Source: an uncultured Anaerobiospirillum sp. | GTDB lineage: Bacteria; Pseudomonadota; Gammaproteobacteria; Enterobacterales; Succinivibrionaceae | Length of the DNA stretch: 38,930 bases | Assembly (NCBI GenBank): GCA_944389785.1 | Contig: CALXNP010000012.1 | Coordinates: forward strand, 1 to 38,930 | Reading direction: 5' to 3' | Part shown: positions 37,968-38,930 of the stretch, piece by piece | How the letters are laid out: every line of letters begins with the position of its first letter | Numbering within the stretch: position 1 is the first letter of the stretch | Notes under the pieces: model-generated | The model's input: only the letters and a program-made list of their open reading frames with translations | Database searches by the model: none | What the model was told of the DNA's origin: nothing | Made by a program: the position numbers and the translations under genes

Positions 37968-38852
37968 ATGGAAACTACACCACATTATGAGCATTTAAAA
38001 AACATAGATGATGGTTTTTTACTTGAAAGCTATAGCAACATAGGTTTAAGTAATGATCAGCGTTTAGCATTGCATTGGCATCATGAAGTAGAGATTGTTC
38101 GCTTTATTAAGGGTGACTTTGAGCTTAGTGTTAATATGCAGGATTATAAACATCAAAATCGTGGCATTATCTTATTTCCAAGTAATGCTATACACACTAT
38201 GCTTTTACCTAAAGGTGCTATTGAAGCTTCTGTAGTTTTTGATCCAAAAATTATTCAATTAGAAAGCTATGATGAAGCACAAAGTGCTATTTCTCAAATT
38301 TTATTTGAGGGAAAGTCTAAATGTTTACCTGTACTTGATAGCTCTTGTGATTATTTTGAAGATGCAGATAAGATTTTATCTTATATTATAGATAATGCTA
38401 ATAATAATAGTAGCTCAAGTCGTTTAACTGTTAAAGCTAAATTATTAGAGTTGTTAGCTTTGTTTTATGAAAATGGTTACTTTAATCAATCTGAAGTTAA
38501 TACATCAGGTATTAAATTATCAAAGCAGCAAAATTTTAAAGCTTTACTAAAATACATGAATGATAATTATAAAAAACCTCTTAGTATTACTGATGGTGCT
38601 ATGAGACTAGGAGTTACAGAGCAGTATTTTTGTAGGTATTTTAAAAAAGCAACTTCTATGTCATTTACTGAGTATTTAAATGATTTGAGGCTAACAAAAG
38701 CTGCTGATGATATATTAAATACAGATAAGCCTATTTCAGATATATATCTTGAGCATGGTTTTGAAAATAGTGGTTATTTCTTTAAGATGTTTAAACGTAA
38801 GTATAAGATAACACCTTTACAATATAGAAAAAACTCTATGCTTAAAGTTTAA
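37968..38852 (+). CDS. AraC-family transcriptional regulator
   Basis: A DNA-binding regulator of 294 residues. The N-terminal ~150 residues look like the AraC-type cupin sensor domain (LHWHHEVEIVRFIKG, then a strand with ILFPSNAIHTM). The C-terminal ~100 residues hold the double helix-turn-helix: a first helix pair around SITDGAMRLGVTEQYFCRYF and a second around ISDIYLEHGFENSGYFFKMFKRKY, closing with the ITPLQYR signature. Proteins of this shape usually control sugar or stress genes and bind a small ligand. The target is not evident; it stands alone, at least up to the window edge. The ribosome site is weak. Confidence 0.93.
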   Translation: METTPHYEHLKNIDDGFLLESYSNIGLSNDQRLALHWHHEVEIVRFIKGDFELSVNMQDYKHQNRGIILFPSNAIHTMLLPKGAIEASVVFDPKIIQLESYDEAQSAISQILFEGKSKCLPVLDSSCDYFEDADKILSYIIDNANNNSSSSRLTVKAKLLELLALFYENGYFNQSEVNTSGIKLSKQQNFKALLKYMNDNYKKPLSITDGAMRLGVTEQYFCRYFKKATSMSFTEYLNDLRLTKAADDILNTDKPISDIYLEHGFENSGYFFKMFKRKYKITPLQYRKNSMLKV

Positions 38853-38873
38853 GTTATGGGCTATAAATAAAAC

Positions 38874-38893
38874 CTGTTTAAGATCACATTTTT
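38874..38893 (-). repeat. 20-bp copy of the sequence flanking the right arm of the 1447-1606 element
   Basis: CTGTTTAAGATCACATTTTT is the exact reverse complement of 1566-1585, the segment that includes the inner end of the right terminal repeat. Similarity stops at both edges here (the outer GGATAAGT part is absent). It lies 21 bases after the AraC-family stop and may be the decayed end of a related mobile element extending beyond the window. Confidence 0.5.
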
Positions 38894-38930
38894 AGCTCAA
38901 ATGCTTAGCAGCACATAAGGTTCTTTAAAA

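Overview
The window is AT-rich DNA (about one third G+C by eye, not computed) with dense, short-spaced genes. Several gene groups match enterobacterial neighbourhoods: ftsK-lolA-rarA-serS, cvpA-purF, purHD, panC-panD, prfC/TatD/serB/radA, and the rsd, yjaG and hup genes that lie close together in E. coli. LolA, Rsd, YjaG, MepM-type peptidase and TrmL together point to a gammaproteobacterium. The low G+C, combined with a chemoreceptor of a style common in Campylobacterota, suggests a host-associated anaerobe such as Succinivibrionaceae (Aeromonadales). That family assignment is inference.

Layout. 1-1308 (-): 5' part of a Cache-domain chemoreceptor. 1309-1819: gene-free, with a 160-bp inverted-repeat element. 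1820-7814 (+): gltX-prfC-tatD/yjjV-serB-radA, probably one transcription unit. 7806-10328 (-): PilZ protein, Rsd, and a MepM-type M23 peptidase. 10535-11167 (+): yjaG (DUF416). 11239-15690 (-): purH-purD followed closely by two tandem TauE/SafE-type permeases. 16045-16323 (+): HU. 16636-18787 (-): panC-panD-BASS transporter. 18995-19970 (-): two DUF805 membrane proteins. 20128-21777 (+): pgm. 22077-24699 (+): HAD phosphatase and an SbmA/YddA-like ABC exporter, overlapping. 24765-27571 (-): sodium:alanine symporter, DedA protein, TrmL. 28127-34029 (+): ftsK-lolA-rarA. 34184-37518 (+): serS-cvpA-purF. 37968-38852 (+): AraC-family regulator.

Functionally this is mostly core chromosome: translation (GltX, PrfC, SerS, TrmL), purine synthesis (PurH, PurD, PurF), pantothenate/CoA supply (PanC, PanD and a likely precursor transporter), serine synthesis, DNA repair and segregation (RadA, RarA, FtsK, HU), envelope maintenance (LolA, M23 peptidase, DedA), and sugar phosphate metabolism (Pgm).

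I found no CRISPR array, prophage, toxin-antitoxin pair, defence island, intact transposase, tRNA or rRNA. I see no convincing wholly new system. The items most worth a second look are: an FtsK whose gamma domain lacks the residues that read KOPS in E. coli; duplicated TSUP permeases apparently tied to purHD transcription; a BASS transporter translationally linked to panD; an Rsd-PilZ gene pair; and a MITE-like element that shares a 20-bp sequence with the far end of the window.
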